Program-made: the position numbers and the translations under genes
Notes under the pieces: model-generated
The model's input: the letters and a program-made list of their open reading frames with translations, nothing else
The model's database searches: none
What the model was told of the DNA's origin: nothing
Assembly: GCA_934539585.1 (NCBI GenBank)
Contig: CAKTCT010000058.1
Location: 1-14,833, forward strand
Reading direction: 5' to 3'
DNA from: an uncultured Oscillospiraceae bacterium
GTDB lineage: Bacteria; Bacillota; Clostridia; Oscillospirales; Ruminococcaceae
Length of the DNA stretch: 14,833 nucleotides
Shown: positions 14,689 through 14,833 of the stretch, in pieces
Layout of the letters: every line of letters starts with the position of its first letter
Position numbering within the stretch: position 1 is the stretch's first letter

Positions 14689-14833
14689 TTAATCACAATA
14701 GCGTTCTTGACTTCGGGATGTCGGATATACCCAAGAGGCGCATAAGCAAAGGTACGTTCTCCTGCGGCAAACTTGGCATGAAGTGCAGTCTTGACCTTGC
14801 GGCTTGTGTCCTTGGCAAACCATTCGTTGAACA
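14688..14833 (-). pseudogene. Serine recombinase (resolvase family) fragment
   Basis: About 48 codons read from the window's right edge leftward. The peptide contains NEWFAKDTSRKVKTALHAK, then GERTFAYAPLGYIRHPEVKN. This matches the end of the catalytic domain and the start of the recombinase domain in large serine recombinases, whose usual pattern is ...DTSRK(I/V)R...G.....PP(Y/F)GY.(K/R)(D)P.... Its 5' part lies beyond the window. Homology stops near 14688-14696, where kinase sequence begins in a different frame, so the recombinase lacks its whole C-terminal part. The fragment looks poorer in G+C than the kinase side. Confidence 0.75.

Overview
The window looks like accessory and housekeeping DNA of an anaerobic, GC-rich gut Clostridium relative (Oscillospiraceae/Ruminococcaceae type). 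The reasons are LplB/YtcP-type sugar permeases, Rnf-family membrane proteins, a MecA-type Clp adaptor, a ferredoxin-tailed aldo/keto reductase and strong GGAGG ribosome binding sites. This assignment is inference. Base composition is not uniform: positions 1 to about 5,600 are near 50% G+C by eye, and about 5,630 to 14,690 is clearly richer (around or above 60%).

Layout. (1) 1-5499, plus strand: a compact operon of two ABC importer permeases, an ADP-ribosylglycohydrolase-family enzyme and two different uroporphyrinogen-decarboxylase-like proteins, closed by a strong hairpin at 5539-5586. (2) 9108-5634, minus strand: a tightly coupled set of RnfD-like, RnfE-like and RnfA-like membrane proteins followed by a membrane-anchored extracytoplasmic DUF4015-type glycosidase-like protein. 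(3) 9125-9700, plus: a MecA-like adaptor, starting 16 bp from the divergent rnfD-like gene and overlapping the tail of rpe. (4) 10272-9646, minus: ribulose-phosphate 3-epimerase. A 214-bp region with two good back-to-back sigma-A-type promoters separates it from (5) 10487-12838, plus: a ferredoxin-tailed aldo/keto reductase and a PLP aminotransferase, ending at a hairpin terminator. (6) 14688-12909, minus: the 3' part of a PfkB sugar kinase, a D-lyxose ketol-isomerase-like cupin and a class II aldolase. (7) 14833-14688, minus: a fragment of a serine recombinase joined out of frame to the kinase fragment.

The most interesting observation is in block 2. The three Rnf-like proteins keep the family fold signatures, but all four cysteines expected to hold the intramembrane iron-sulfur cluster between RnfA and RnfE are replaced (Ser37 and Gly125 in the RnfA-like protein; Ala33 and Ser116 in the RnfE-like protein). 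The RnfD-like protein has no recognisable Thr-containing flavinylation motif. No RnfB, RnfC, RnfG or ApbE gene is present in the window. This looks like an Rnf membrane core that has lost its redox cofactors and been put to another use, coupled to a cell-surface glycosidase-like protein. Its function cannot be read from the sequence.

Block 1 probably imports an unknown glycoside-like compound and processes it inside the cell by glycosidic-bond hydrolysis and, possibly, methyl transfer. Block 6 looks like ketose catabolism (isomerise, phosphorylate, aldol cleavage), but its kinase is broken at the recombinase junction, so either the locus is damaged or the assembly is chimeric there. No rRNA, tRNA or CRISPR array was seen, and no stretch over 300 bases lacks a gene.
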